From Alphaproteobacteria bacterium UBA3768 (lineage in GTDB: Bacteria; Pseudomonadota; Alphaproteobacteria; CAAHEQ01; UBA3637): DNA of 47,445 bases. The notes under the pieces were generated by a model that saw only the letters and a program-made list of their open reading frames with translations, made no database searches and was not told the origin of the DNA. The translations under genes were made by a program, and so were the position numbers. Below, one piece after another: positions 32,807 to 41,495 of the stretch (within the stretch, counting starts at the first letter, position 1; each line of letters opens with the position of its first letter). Location: assembly GCA_002372315.1 (NCBI GenBank), contig DFFU01000018.1, positions 1 through 47,445 on the forward strand. Direction: 5' to 3'.

Positions 32807-33290
32807 TTTTATATTCTCCATTTTTAAAGATATGATTTTTAAAAAGACCATCTTTTTCAAAACCACATTTTTTGTAAAAATTATAGGCCCGAACATTGTC
32901 TTCCAAAACCTCACAATAAATCTTCCTTAAATTGAGATGGTGGAAAGCATATTCAAATAACAACGTTATTACTCTTTTACCAATACCTAAAGCACGCGAT
33001 TTTTCATCAGCAATCAAAACACGACCCAATTCACAGTGCCTGTTGCGATAATCAATGTGTAATAGTGAAATCATTCCAATATCTTGATTGGATTTTTTTT
33101 GCCGAATAATAAAATTTATTTCATCTTTTTTATTCAGCATACTTTGCACCCAAGCCTGATTATTCGCTTTACTTTGGGGCTGCCATTCGTAAAAGTAGTT
33201 ATAGGCATCTTCGCTGAAGCGCCAATTACGAATCAATTCAGAATCTTCTAGCTCTAGGGGTCTTAATTGAATCATTTCATCATTGAGCAT
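32778..33290 (-). CDS. GNAT-family N-acetyltransferase (amino-sugar type)
   Basis: A 170-residue RimJ/RimL-like acetyltransferase. It contains the N-terminal LRPLELEDSELIRNWR, the acetyl-CoA loop DEKSRALGIGKRVI and the C-terminal NVRAYNFYKKCGFEKDGLF. Its place right after a DegT aminotransferase suggests it acetylates the amino group of a nucleotide-activated amino sugar (as PseH-type enzymes do). That substrate is inference. It overlaps the aminotransferase gene by 11 nt. Confidence 0.88.
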   Translation of the reverse strand: MLNDEMIQLRPLELEDSELIRNWRFSEDAYNYFYEWQPQSKANNQAWVQSMLNKKDEINFIIRQKKSNQDIGMISLLHIDYRNRHCELGRVLIADEKSRALGIGKRVITLLFEYAFHHLNLRKIYCEVLEDNVRAYNFYKKCGFEKDGLFKNHIFKNGEYKNVVHMSYEK

Positions 33291-34419
33291 ATTTTACCAC
33301 CATTTCACAAATATATTTCACATCTTCAAAAGTAAGTCGCATATGCATAGGCAATGACAAAATGTGCTCAGAGGCCTCATGCGCTTTAGGACATGTTCCT
33401 TTGGCGTATGCATACATTCTGTATTCTGTGTTATCTCGATAATGTACACCAGGATATATACCACATTCGTTGAGAGCCAAGAGTAATTCATCCCTATTTT
33501 TGACAATGATTTGATATAGATGTCTGGAAGATATGCAATCTGGTGCTGCTTTTATAGGTTTAATTTTATCATTGCCTGCAAAAAATTCATCATACCATTG
33601 TGCCAGTGTTCTGCGATAAGCGTTATCTCTGTCCAAATACTTCAAAGAAACTAATCCAATAGATGCCATAATGGAATTACCATGATTTTTGTGTCCAACA
33701 TATTCAACATCATACTTCCATTTATAGGCACCACTACCAGCTGTTCTGGCAAAGGTATCTTTGTTGATGCCTAACCATGATTTTTTACGAGCAATTTCAT
33801 CATTTGTTTTATCTTTAAAACAAATCATTCCGCTATCTCCTGTTGGACAATTTTTCACTGCCTGAAACGAATAAACAATACAATCAGCGTTTTTACCAGG
33901 TAATGTTCCATCTTTATATCTGGTACCAGCCATATGCGCAGCATCCAAAATTAAAGAAAGTTTATGTTCTTTACAAATTTGTTCAATTTCTTTTAAACGA
34001 CCAGTGTTGCCACCCAATCCGACAAAAAGGATTGCTCTTGTTTTATCGGTTATTTTCTTTCTGACAGATTTGGGATCTAAGCACAAATATTCATCCACAT
34101 CGGCAAATACCACCTTCATGTTATTGTATAAAACAGCGTGGTTTGTGGAAACGAAAGTCAAAGGAGTGGATATAATTTCATCCCCATCAGCCCAACCTTT
34201 TGTTTCCTTTAAAATATCCACAGCCATATCCAATCCGACAGTGGCAGAATTTAAATAGTGGGCATTTTCAAGACCTGTATATTTTTTCCATTCCTCTTCA
34301 AATTGAACGGTTTTGAAACCAAGCCCTGTCCAACCTTTATCCAAACACTCTCTGATTTGTTCCAAACATTCCTCTGTTCTGAATGTTGGGACAAATAGTT
34401 GTATATTTTTGTTATTCAT
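33280..34419 (-). CDS. DegT/DnrJ/EryC1/StrS sugar aminotransferase
   Basis: A 379-residue PLP enzyme that transaminates keto-sugar nucleotides. Fold markers are GWTGLGFKTVQFEEEWKKYTG near the N-terminus, STPLTFVSTNHAVLYN, the PLP-anchoring LILDAAHMAGTRYK, and the Schiff-base Lys in YSFQAVKNCPTGDSGMI. With the GNAT and epimerase genes it points to an N-acetylated amino sugar in the glycan. The start lies 15 nt after the preceding gene. Confidence 0.92.
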   Translation of the reverse strand: MNNKNIQLFVPTFRTEECLEQIRECLDKGWTGLGFKTVQFEEEWKKYTGLENAHYLNSATVGLDMAVDILKETKGWADGDEIISTPLTFVSTNHAVLYNNMKVVFADVDEYLCLDPKSVRKKITDKTRAILFVGLGGNTGRLKEIEQICKEHKLSLILDAAHMAGTRYKDGTLPGKNADCIVYSFQAVKNCPTGDSGMICFKDKTNDEIARKKSWLGINKDTFARTAGSGAYKWKYDVEYVGHKNHGNSIMASIGLVSLKYLDRDNAYRRTLAQWYDEFFAGNDKIKPIKAAPDCISSRHLYQIIVKNRDELLLALNECGIYPGVHYRDNTEYRMYAYAKGTCPKAHEASEHILSLPMHMRLTFEDVKYICEMVVKYAQ

Positions 34420-34434
34420 TCTTTTCTCCTTTTG

Positions 34435-36585
34435 TTAAATATTAATTGATAAAATTTTGCATAATTTATGTATAAATCCTTTTTTTAATTTAACGCGTTT
34501 AGCGCATAAAACAGCTTCTTCATACGTAAACGGATATAAATTACATGATAATTGCCAATGTTTATAAAAACGCCCCACATACTTATATGGAACTTTGTTT
34601 ATATAACGTGATTTGGGATGTTTAAAGCCTTTATCCACACAAAAATCGTTCAGTTCTTGGGTATAACCCACAACCCATGGGCCATGAACGTGACTGACAG
34701 GCAAAAGGTTTAAAGCACAATCCACATAGTATGTCTTTAACTGTTTGGCTGAATCAAAAATATGGTGCGCCTCAGCAGGCTCAAGAGCACGATTTAAGAT
34801 AATTCTTTCCACGCCATTTTCGCAAAACAAAACCTGACAAGCCAATGTACCTGCCCAACAGGCAAAAGATTTTGCCCCCTTTAAATAGGCAATTTGTTCT
34901 TTTAATGAAAGTGTTTCAGGAGCAACAATTTTATACCCATTTTGTTTAAAAATCTTCACAATCGCCTGTTCGTTTAGTACTGGATTACGACGTAACTTTA
35001 TTCGCGTAAAATACACCTTATCATATTTTTTGGCTTTGACTTTGGAACGCATATACTCAAATGGAATCAGGTAATCTTTATGCCAATTGGTCGCATAAAT
35101 GCTGGCCTGTTCTGGAATAATAACTTTTTTATAGCGTGTGGGTTTTGTGATAAAAGTTTTTTCATCATAGGGAATATCCAACAATTCAAAAAACTCTTTA
35201 AATTTTCCTCTGGCTCTTGGTACGACATCCATGACAACTCTGTAATGTTGTGGGTTGGATTTGATATAGTACCAAAGTCGCGCCATGCTTTCCAACAAAA
35301 CGTGGCCATAAAATTCATACAAAACGCCACCATAAATAACCGTTTCATCACAATATTCAGGCTCTTCATCTATCTCATAGGCGCTTTCAAGTGCTTTTTC
35401 TGGGTTATTACGAAGGGTCGCGCTAGCGACAATAAAATTGCGATTTTTATCCAAAACACCACCTTGATAACACACATTATTTAACCCCAAAGGAACCTCT
35501 TTCGCTGGCAATATAGTACCATCTTCTATCTCTTCTACCTTTAGAGGTCTTTTTACCTCTGTATCGGTGTTGTAATCCTTATAATACTTTTCAGAATAAT
35601 CCGTAATATAAAATCTATCTTTTTTTAAGGGCAATTCTAACATATCCCCTAATTTTAAATCCCATTCAGGTGGGTCAAATGCTTGTGAACAACCCCAATG
35701 AAAAAAGGTCATCTCAGAAAAGCGGAAACTATCTTTTGTTTTATAAAAATCGCATCGTACAAATGGAAAATCCCCACACAACGCCTTGGCCATCTTTTCC
35801 ATTTCTTTAAAATAAGGTGGTTGTGGTACATCAGGTGAAAAATTCGGATAATAATTAAAAATTCCCAAATTATGTCCCTTTAAATCATAAAAATTTGCTT
35901 GTACTTGCTCTGTTTTATCATTGAGGACAACCCAGTAAAATTTGGGTTGCCCATTAAAACAGAAAAACTCTAACTTATATTCAAAATCTAACAGTTCTTC
36001 CACCACAATTTTGGGGATAATATCCTTATACCCCGTTTCAAAAAGAGCAAAATAATGATTGGCCTCCTTTTTCATCCAATGGGCCATTTCTTTATTGGCT
36101 TTCTCTGCATTGAATTGTGATTTATCACGCACTATAATTTGGCAACCGCTACCCCAATTTGATTTTAACACAAACTGGTTGGGCAATGTATTGTAATCAA
36201 TTTCATCTGGCGAATTATAAACACCCAACTGTTTCACAAGATATGGCTCACCATTGGGCACCTTTTGCAAAAAATACTCTCGTGCACATACTTTATCTGC
36301 ACAAGTTGTCATTAAAGGATTTCTGTAATACAATTTTTCCCATGTCAATTTTTCATTAAAAGTTTTGGGATGATCTAAGTTGGGGGTATATCCCAAATTG
36401 AGTTTAAACATTTGTTCCAAGCAATATTTGATTTCCTCATCTTTTAATCCCTTAAAACGCCGTGCATAGATGCGATTAAATTTGCAAAAAATCTTAGGTG
36501 ACTTAAAGCTAAAGATTCTTTTATCTCCTATAAACAAGCGAATCCGACCATTTGGCGCTATTTCTTTTCTTAATTTATTTTTCAT
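34435..36585 (-). CDS. Fusion: TupA-like ATP-grasp + GT61-like (DUF563) glycosyltransferase
   Basis: A 716-residue two-domain protein. Residues ~60-335 match the TupA-like ATP-grasp family (NLDHPKTFNEKLTWEKLYYRN, FVLKSNWGSGCQIIV, PKIVVEELLDFEYKLEFFCF, FPFVRCDFYKTKDSFRFSEMTF), which is linked to teichuronopeptide and other surface polymers. Residues ~370-680 match DUF563/GT61 (GGVLYEFYGHVLLESMARLWY, KVYFTRIKLRRNPVLNEQ, WAGTLACQVLFC). It may couple amino-acid or other carboxylate attachment with sugar transfer on one polymer. It overlaps the epimerase gene by 11 nt. Confidence 0.85.
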   Translation of the reverse strand: MKNKLRKEIAPNGRIRLFIGDKRIFSFKSPKIFCKFNRIYARRFKGLKDEEIKYCLEQMFKLNLGYTPNLDHPKTFNEKLTWEKLYYRNPLMTTCADKVCAREYFLQKVPNGEPYLVKQLGVYNSPDEIDYNTLPNQFVLKSNWGSGCQIIVRDKSQFNAEKANKEMAHWMKKEANHYFALFETGYKDIIPKIVVEELLDFEYKLEFFCFNGQPKFYWVVLNDKTEQVQANFYDLKGHNLGIFNYYPNFSPDVPQPPYFKEMEKMAKALCGDFPFVRCDFYKTKDSFRFSEMTFFHWGCSQAFDPPEWDLKLGDMLELPLKKDRFYITDYSEKYYKDYNTDTEVKRPLKVEEIEDGTILPAKEVPLGLNNVCYQGGVLDKNRNFIVASATLRNNPEKALESAYEIDEEPEYCDETVIYGGVLYEFYGHVLLESMARLWYYIKSNPQHYRVVMDVVPRARGKFKEFFELLDIPYDEKTFITKPTRYKKVIIPEQASIYATNWHKDYLIPFEYMRSKVKAKKYDKVYFTRIKLRRNPVLNEQAIVKIFKQNGYKIVAPETLSLKEQIAYLKGAKSFACWAGTLACQVLFCENGVERIILNRALEPAEAHHIFDSAKQLKTYYVDCALNLLPVSHVHGPWVVGYTQELNDFCVDKGFKHPKSRYINKVPYKYVGRFYKHWQLSCNLYPFTYEEAVLCAKRVKLKKGFIHKLCKILSINI

Positions 36586-37531
36586 TTTGTGTCTTTCTCC
36601 ATCTTATAAATTTCTGAATTCCCTGTTCAAAAGTGGTTTTGGGAGTATATTTTAAAAGCTGATGTGCCTTTGACCAGTCGCATACTGTTTTATCCACATC
36701 CCCTGGTTGCATGGATTTCTGTTCAATAACAGCAGGTCTGCCAATCGCTTTTTCTATTGTTTCAATCATACGCTTTAAGGTAATGGGTTCACCACCGCCC
36801 AAATTGATAATTTCATAGCCTGATTTATCGTAATCAATGGCGCTTTGGATTCCCGCCACAATATCATCAATATAAGTATAATCACGTTTAGTAGTACCAT
36901 CTCCATACATTTGAATAGGTTCACCTGATTCAATCTTTTTGGCAAATTTGTGAATCGCTAAATCGGGTCTTTGGCGGGGACCATAGACCGTGAAAAAACG
37001 TAAAACCACAACATCTAATCCGTATAAATGATGCCATGTATAACACAGTTGCTCACAGGCAGATTTCGTCGCCGCATAAGGAGAGATTGGCTCTGCCACC
37101 TTTAAATCTTCCGAAAATTCTTTTTCTTTACAATTACCATAAACGGATGACGAAGAGGCCATAACCAACTTTTTAACACCATTTTCACGCATACATTCCA
37201 AAATATTGACTGTACCCAGTATATTTGTTTTGACGTAGTCCATCGGCCTTTCCAAACTGGGGCGCACACCAGCTCGGGCCGCCAAGTGAATGACAGCATC
37301 AAATTTCTGGTTTTCAAAAATTGGCTGCAAAGCCTTCTTGTTTTCAATATCTACGCGATACAATTTGTGGTGTGGATTGTTTTTATGTTGGGCCACATTG
37401 GCTTCTTTTATTGCCACATCATAGTAGTCATTAAAGTTATCTACAACCACAATATCATGCCCGTCTGCCAACAACTTATCCGCCAAATTGGAACCTATAA
37501 AACCCGCACCACCTGTGATGAGATATTTCAT
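36575..37531 (-). CDS. NAD-dependent nucleotide-sugar epimerase (UDP-glucuronate 4-epimerase-like)
   Basis: A 318-residue extended SDR enzyme. It has the NAD-binding GGAGFIGSNLADKL, the HLAARAGVRPSLERPMDYVKTNI segment typical of UDP-glucuronate/UDP-glucose 4-epimerases, SSSSVYG and the catalytic YAATK. RFFTVYGPRQRPDLAIHKFA and YGDGTTKRDYTYIDDI complete the pattern. UDP-glucuronate epimerase is favoured by ARAGVRPS and RQRPDLA. It supplies an activated sugar for the operon. The start overlaps the preceding stop by 4 nt. Confidence 0.93.
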   Translation of the reverse strand: MKYLITGGAGFIGSNLADKLLADGHDIVVVDNFNDYYDVAIKEANVAQHKNNPHHKLYRVDIENKKALQPIFENQKFDAVIHLAARAGVRPSLERPMDYVKTNILGTVNILECMRENGVKKLVMASSSSVYGNCKEKEFSEDLKVAEPISPYAATKSACEQLCYTWHHLYGLDVVVLRFFTVYGPRQRPDLAIHKFAKKIESGEPIQMYGDGTTKRDYTYIDDIVAGIQSAIDYDKSGYEIINLGGGEPITLKRMIETIEKAIGRPAVIEQKSMQPGDVDKTVCDWSKAHQLLKYTPKTTFEQGIQKFIRWRKTQNEK

Positions 37532-39174
37532 TTTTTCACCTCCGAATTATGGGATTTAAAGTAATAATTTTTACAATCAAAGCGCACAGACTCAAAAGAA
37601 ATCTGATCAACTAAAACACCATTTTTCCATAATACATATGCGAATGACAACTGATCTCTTTTGGTATAATTTTCAATGAAATACCACCACTCATCCATGA
37701 TTTTTTTGATTTTTGAATCATTGTGTTGGCGAATTAAAATACAATTTTCTGTCAATCCATAATGATGGGGCATATGTTCTTTTTTTAAAAAATTGAGCAT
37801 CTTATGAACATTTTCAGGAGAATCTTTTTGATCTTTTATAACTTGTTGACATTCATCGTAGATGCAATCACGTATATAGTGCATGGGAACCATTAGTTTT
37901 TTTGGAGGCTCAATCATACAAAATAATTTGTCAGATAGGATATCTATATTACTGTCCATATAAATACTCAAATCATACTCTGGAAACAAAACATGGGGGT
38001 GTGTTTTATGCCAACGATTATTTCTGGTCGGATCCAATTTATCAAAAATCAATGGACGAATCTGCCAAATCCCTACCTGCTTTTTATTTAATAATTCAGC
38101 ATTATCCGTAAAACAAACATAATCAAAATTTTGATTGACACAATTATGTTGAATCAAATTATCATATCCACCTGTGATACACGTATAAATGACCCCTTTG
38201 GTGAGCACATTTTGGGAAATGACAATAGGACGAACTTTGGGACGTGGTTTTTTAGCAAAGGGATTATTTTTTTTAAAACTTAAAATCTTGATTCCAAATA
38301 ACGCAACACGAACTCTACCATTTTCTTTTACCAAAAATGTCAACAAAGGAATTCGGCAAATACGCACCTTTATATTCTCCTTTTTATCCAATTTACGTCG
38401 GTATAAGAAAAGTCCTAACTTTCTGATTTTATTCCAAAATACACCACTAAATTGACAAGTTGTTGCAACATCTTGAATTTGATAATTTTGAGCCTTCACT
38501 AAATATCCCAAAAACCTTTCTATTACATGCGCAAAAGTTGTTTTTCTGTGCTGATTGTCGGGTCTTTCAAAATTTGATATTTTTATTTTTAAATTTTGAA
38601 GAGGTTTTAATAATTGGGCCCGTACCATAAACATTGTTCCGGCAACAAAGGTGGGGGTGCATTTTTGAAATTTCAATTTAAAAATGAGTTCTTGGGCTTT
38701 TTGGACACTTTCTTTATCAAATAGTTCTTGGTTCATAATCAAATGATAATCCCCATGCATCCCCAGTTTTTCATTTTGCTCAAAAGCATGGATTGTTTTT
38801 TCAAAGATTTCGGGTTTCTTTAAAAATGAAAGTGCATACTCACGCCATCTTTTTCCTTCCACATTCATCAACCCCAGCATAGAACCAATTGGCATATCGC
38901 GTTTAGTGTGTAGTTTAATAACGTAAGAATACTTATCCAAATTAACTTTGTTCAATATATGGATAAAGGGACCTATGTCATAGCCCCGATTTTCCACAAC
39001 TTCTATGTGCGCTTTGGGAAATGCTCTCAGAATGTCTTGGCTTAATAAAAAATGCTCTTCCGCCATTGTTATATATAAATCAAATGGGTACGGCGCAACA
39101 TTTTGAATACATTTCTTTAATTCAGGCCAAAGTCCTGGATAAAATATATGACAATGAATCAACATAGGTTTCAT
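37528..39174 (-). CDS. Fusion: rhamnan-synthesis-F-like + DUF616 glycosyltransferase
   Basis: A 548-residue two-domain protein. Residues ~1-235 match the rhamnan synthesis F (RgpF) family: MLIHCHIFYPGLWPELKKCI, VVENRGYDIGPFIHIL, YVIKLHTKRD and TFVAGTMFMVRAQLL. Residues ~325-530 match DUF616 (GVIYTCITGGYDNLIQH, FDYVCFTDN, DLSIYMDSNIDIL, FIENYTKRDQLSFAYVLWK). Both domains are associated with sugar transfer in polysaccharide loci. It overlaps both neighbours by 4 nt. Confidence 0.85.
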   Translation of the reverse strand: MKPMLIHCHIFYPGLWPELKKCIQNVAPYPFDLYITMAEEHFLLSQDILRAFPKAHIEVVENRGYDIGPFIHILNKVNLDKYSYVIKLHTKRDMPIGSMLGLMNVEGKRWREYALSFLKKPEIFEKTIHAFEQNEKLGMHGDYHLIMNQELFDKESVQKAQELIFKLKFQKCTPTFVAGTMFMVRAQLLKPLQNLKIKISNFERPDNQHRKTTFAHVIERFLGYLVKAQNYQIQDVATTCQFSGVFWNKIRKLGLFLYRRKLDKKENIKVRICRIPLLTFLVKENGRVRVALFGIKILSFKKNNPFAKKPRPKVRPIVISQNVLTKGVIYTCITGGYDNLIQHNCVNQNFDYVCFTDNAELLNKKQVGIWQIRPLIFDKLDPTRNNRWHKTHPHVLFPEYDLSIYMDSNIDILSDKLFCMIEPPKKLMVPMHYIRDCIYDECQQVIKDQKDSPENVHKMLNFLKKEHMPHHYGLTENCILIRQHNDSKIKKIMDEWWYFIENYTKRDQLSFAYVLWKNGVLVDQISFESVRFDCKNYYFKSHNSEVKK

Positions 39175-40094
39175 TGAGCCAACCTTTCATATATTTGCGC
39201 TACATACTTTTGCATCAGTTCTGGTTCATCAATATCATTTAAATCATGAGCTATAAAGAAAGCATCTGTGAGTGTACCGCAATTTAAATCTGCGCGCCCC
39301 CTGTTCTTTTTGCGTGAATATTCTTCCCAAGATTTAATCACATAGTGATTCATACGAACAATATCTGCGCTCGCTGGCGTTTCCTCTTCCTTATAAACGC
39401 GCTTATACTCATCCACCGATTTTCCCAACACTAACCCAGCGTGTACATTCGCGTACAAGCATGCTCGCGGATTTAAAATGGATTTCGTCAGCTTACCAAC
39501 ACCTGCTTGATGCTGCGTGAATCGTTCAATTACCAGACCTTTCCTTTCCTCTTTATGACCAGAACTACCATAAATTATCCAATGAATCCGGAGTTGATTA
39601 AAATCTTCATAATCTTTCATCAGCTCTTTTAAATCGGAATGCTTTAAAGGTACTATAAATTCATCAATATCCACAAACCCCAACCAACGTGTTTCCCATT
39701 TAAAATTATTGACAGCGTGGTTATAGATTTCAATTTGTTTATCAGGACCTGGATAGGTAATCCAAGAAACAATTCCTTTATCAATATACTTTTGGATAAT
39801 TTCTTGGGTATTATCTGTGCCGTTGTTATTATAGATATAGAAATGATCCACTCCTTGAATCAAATAGTATTCAATCCATTCTTGAATATATTTAGCCTCA
39901 TCTTTTACGCACATGCATAAAGACAGGTTATATTTAAACTCTTTGGGGCGCTTGACATAATACAGAACAACACGCTTTAATAATTGTGGAAGGCTGATGG
40001 CATTGAGTGTCCAACGTAACTTCGTTTGCAATTCCTTATCCCAAAAGATAAATACCATCAAAAATATCTTTATCAACTGTTTGCGTAGCTTCAT
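39171..40094 (-). CDS. GT92-like (DUF23) glycosyltransferase
   Basis: First gene of the glycan operon, 307 residues. The catalytic domain begins LSLCMCVKDEAKYIQEWIEYYLIQGVDHFYIYNNNGTDNT and contains the metal-binding GFVDIDEFIVPL, as in GT92 and related GT-A enzymes. A basic/hydrophobic N-terminal stretch (KLRKQLIKIFLMVFIFW) may attach it to the membrane. The start at 40094 follows AAAGGAAGAGGG; the frame is open to 40181. Confidence 0.88.
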   Translation of the reverse strand: MKLRKQLIKIFLMVFIFWDKELQTKLRWTLNAISLPQLLKRVVLYYVKRPKEFKYNLSLCMCVKDEAKYIQEWIEYYLIQGVDHFYIYNNNGTDNTQEIIQKYIDKGIVSWITYPGPDKQIEIYNHAVNNFKWETRWLGFVDIDEFIVPLKHSDLKELMKDYEDFNQLRIHWIIYGSSGHKEERKGLVIERFTQHQAGVGKLTKSILNPRACLYANVHAGLVLGKSVDEYKRVYKEEETPASADIVRMNHYVIKSWEEYSRKKNRGRADLNCGTLTDAFFIAHDLNDIDEPELMQKYVAQIYERLAQ

Positions 40095-40166
40095 CCCTCT
40101 TCCTTTAATAATAACTCTAAAAAGCCTATTTTCTTTGTTAAAGAATTTCATTTCCTTTTGCACTTT

Positions 40167-40188
40167 AACATACGTGATCACGTATGTT
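40167..40188. promoter_or_regulatory. Perfect 22-bp palindrome, likely operator of the glycan operon
   Basis: The half-site AACATACGTGA is followed directly by its exact reverse complement, with no mismatch or spacer. It starts 2 bp downstream of the -10 box and covers the expected transcription start (about -4 to +18), a classic repressor position. No copy was noticed elsewhere in the window. Confidence 0.8.
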
Positions 40189-40190
40189 GT

Positions 40191-40219
40191 ATTTAAGCAT
40201 AAACTCCTATTAAAGTCAA
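40191..40219 (-). promoter_or_regulatory. Promoter of the surface-glycan operon
   Basis: On the minus strand TTGACT (40219-40214), a 17-bp spacer ending in TGC, and TTAAAT (40196-40191). The 22-bp palindrome follows at once. The untranslated leader is about 90 nt. Confidence 0.75.
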
Positions 40220-40259
40220 ATATTTTTTATATTCACAAACAAGCCTTACATATGCACAA

Positions 40260-40290
40260 AAAATCCCCCGTAAAATTACGGAGGATTTTT
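40260..40290 (-). terminator. hup: Intrinsic terminator after hup
   Basis: On the minus strand AATCCTCCGTAA pairs with TTACGGGGGATT (one T-G pair), followed by TTTT. Confidence 0.85.
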
Positions 40291-40305
40291 CAATAAGGTA
40301 TAAAC

Positions 40306-40578
40306 TTATTTCACGGCTTTTTTGAGCAAAGCACCCGCTTTGAATTTGGGGGCTTTTGTAGCAGCGATTTTAATTGTTTTACCTGTGGCAGGATTACGAC
40401 CTGTACGGGCAGCACGCTTTGTCACAGCAAAGGTACCAAAACCAGTCAATTGAACAGTATCACCCTTCTTTAAGGCTTTAGCAACAACTTCCAACGCAGC
40501 ATTGATAGCATCTGCGGCAACGGCTTTGGATAAACCAGCTGTTTTAGCGACAGCTTCAATAAATTCTGTTTTATTCAT
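40306..40578 (-). CDS. hup: HU-family DNA-binding protein
   Basis: A 90-residue nucleoid protein of the HU/IHF family. The start MNKTEFIEAVAKTAGLSKA, the dimer-core GDTVQLTGFGTFAV and the DNA-binding arm RAARTGRNPATGKTIKIAA are all typical of HU rather than IHF. It bends and compacts DNA. Single-gene unit with its own promoter and terminator; AAAGGA precedes the ATG. Confidence 0.95.
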   Translation of the reverse strand: MNKTEFIEAVAKTAGLSKAVAADAINAALEVVAKALKKGDTVQLTGFGTFAVTKRAARTGRNPATGKTIKIAATKAPKFKAGALLKKAVK

Positions 40579-40671
40579 TTTTATTTTCCTTTCTTTTGTT
40601 TAGAGAGAAAAACTCACCCGAATTTTCCTCAACTTTGTTTCGTTTCAGGCACTTTTTGCACCTGTAATCGT

Positions 40672-40701
40672 AGTTTATGCTTATTTTTTCGGCTTTGTCA
40701 A
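40672..40701 (-). promoter_or_regulatory. hup: hup promoter
   Basis: On the minus strand consensus TTGACA (40701-40696), an 18-bp spacer and TAAACT (40677-40672). The leader is about 90 nt. The divergent efp promoter starts 50 bp away. Confidence 0.6.
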
Positions 40702-40751
40702 GCAAAAATATCATAAAAAACCCAATAAAATCGCATTTTTTATTTCTTTGA

Positions 40752-40780
40752 TTGACTTTTTTAACCCTTTTCGTTATAAT
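40752..40780 (+). promoter_or_regulatory. efp: efp promoter
   Basis: TTGACT (40752-40757), a 17-bp spacer and consensus TATAAT (40775-40780). The predicted leader is about 140 nt, long for this window. It contains a 12-bp palindrome AAAGGATCCTTT (40803-40814) and the hairpin GTTCC/GGAAC (40844-40848/40856-40860). Confidence 0.8.
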
Positions 40781-40863
40781 AAGCGTATTATTTCAACAAC
40801 AGAAAGGATCCTTTGCGAATTAAAATTTGAAAAAAATTATTGGGTTCCGTTACTAGGAACAAA

Positions 40864-40932
40864 ATGAGTTTTTCTTGTTTTATTCCATCAGGCATCAATT
40901 CTGATATCAAAGAAAGGAAAAATAAAAGATGA
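40864..40932 (+). CDS. Candidate 22-codon leader peptide of efp
   Basis: A short frame (22 residues, starting MSFSCFIPSG) begins four bases after GGAAC, which is also the 3' arm of a leader hairpin. It ends with TGA overlapping the efp ATG (ATGA). This looks like a coupled leader ORF. The Lys/Arg-rich tail is simply what the purine-rich efp ribosome site encodes, so conservation is needed before it can be believed. Confidence 0.35.
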   Translation: MSFSCFIPSGINSDIKERKNKR

Positions 40933-41492
40933 AACAACAAGCCAATCAAATTCGCCCGGGATGGGTTATTGAAAATAATGGAAAGCAATATTTGGTTACC
41001 AAAATTAATATTATTACACCAGGTAAAGGTGGTGCTTTTATTCAAGTTGAAATGCGGGGCGTTGATAATGGGTTAAAAACGGAGCAACGTTGGCGTACCG
41101 CTGATACTGTTGAAAAATTGATGAGTGAAGAATTTGATTGCACCTATTTGTATCGTGATGGCGATAATTTGTGTTTTATGAATGCCGAAACCTATGATCA
41201 ATTTGAAATTGCCGCTGAAATGATGGGGGATAAAGCCCTTTACTTACAAGACAACATGCCTGTTACCGTCAATTTTATTGAAGGTAAACCTGTTTCTGTC
41301 AACTTACCACCCCATGTGACATTGACCATTACAGAAACAGAACCTGCTTTAAAAAATCAGACAGTGACATCCTCTTATAAACCTGCTGTTTTGGAAAATG
41401 GCATTCGTACCACAGTACCACCCTTTGTGAATGCGGGTGAAAAGATTGTGGTTTCCACTGAAGACAATAGTTATGTTGAACGCGCTAAATAG
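40929..41492 (+). CDS. efp: Elongation factor P
   Basis: The 187-residue tRNA-shaped factor that rescues ribosomes stalled at polyproline. The N-terminal KOW-like domain carries the modifiable Lys at K33 (TPGKGGAFIQVEMR), followed by two OB domains ending near FVNAGEKIVVSTEDNSYVER. The usual conserved Pro-rich end is intact. AAAGGA precedes the ATG. It is followed at once by the HAD gene and rlmB. Confidence 0.96.
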   Translation: MKQQANQIRPGWVIENNGKQYLVTKINIITPGKGGAFIQVEMRGVDNGLKTEQRWRTADTVEKLMSEEFDCTYLYRDGDNLCFMNAETYDQFEIAAEMMGDKALYLQDNMPVTVNFIEGKPVSVNLPPHVTLTITETEPALKNQTVTSSYKPAVLENGIRTTVPPFVNAGEKIVVSTEDNSYVERAK

Positions 41493-41495
41493 TTG

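Noticed and set aside
35080..35484. 134-residue plus-strand frame inside the ATP-grasp/GT61 gene
   Set aside because: Antisense shadow; the minus-strand frame is a continuous 716-residue protein with recognisable domains.
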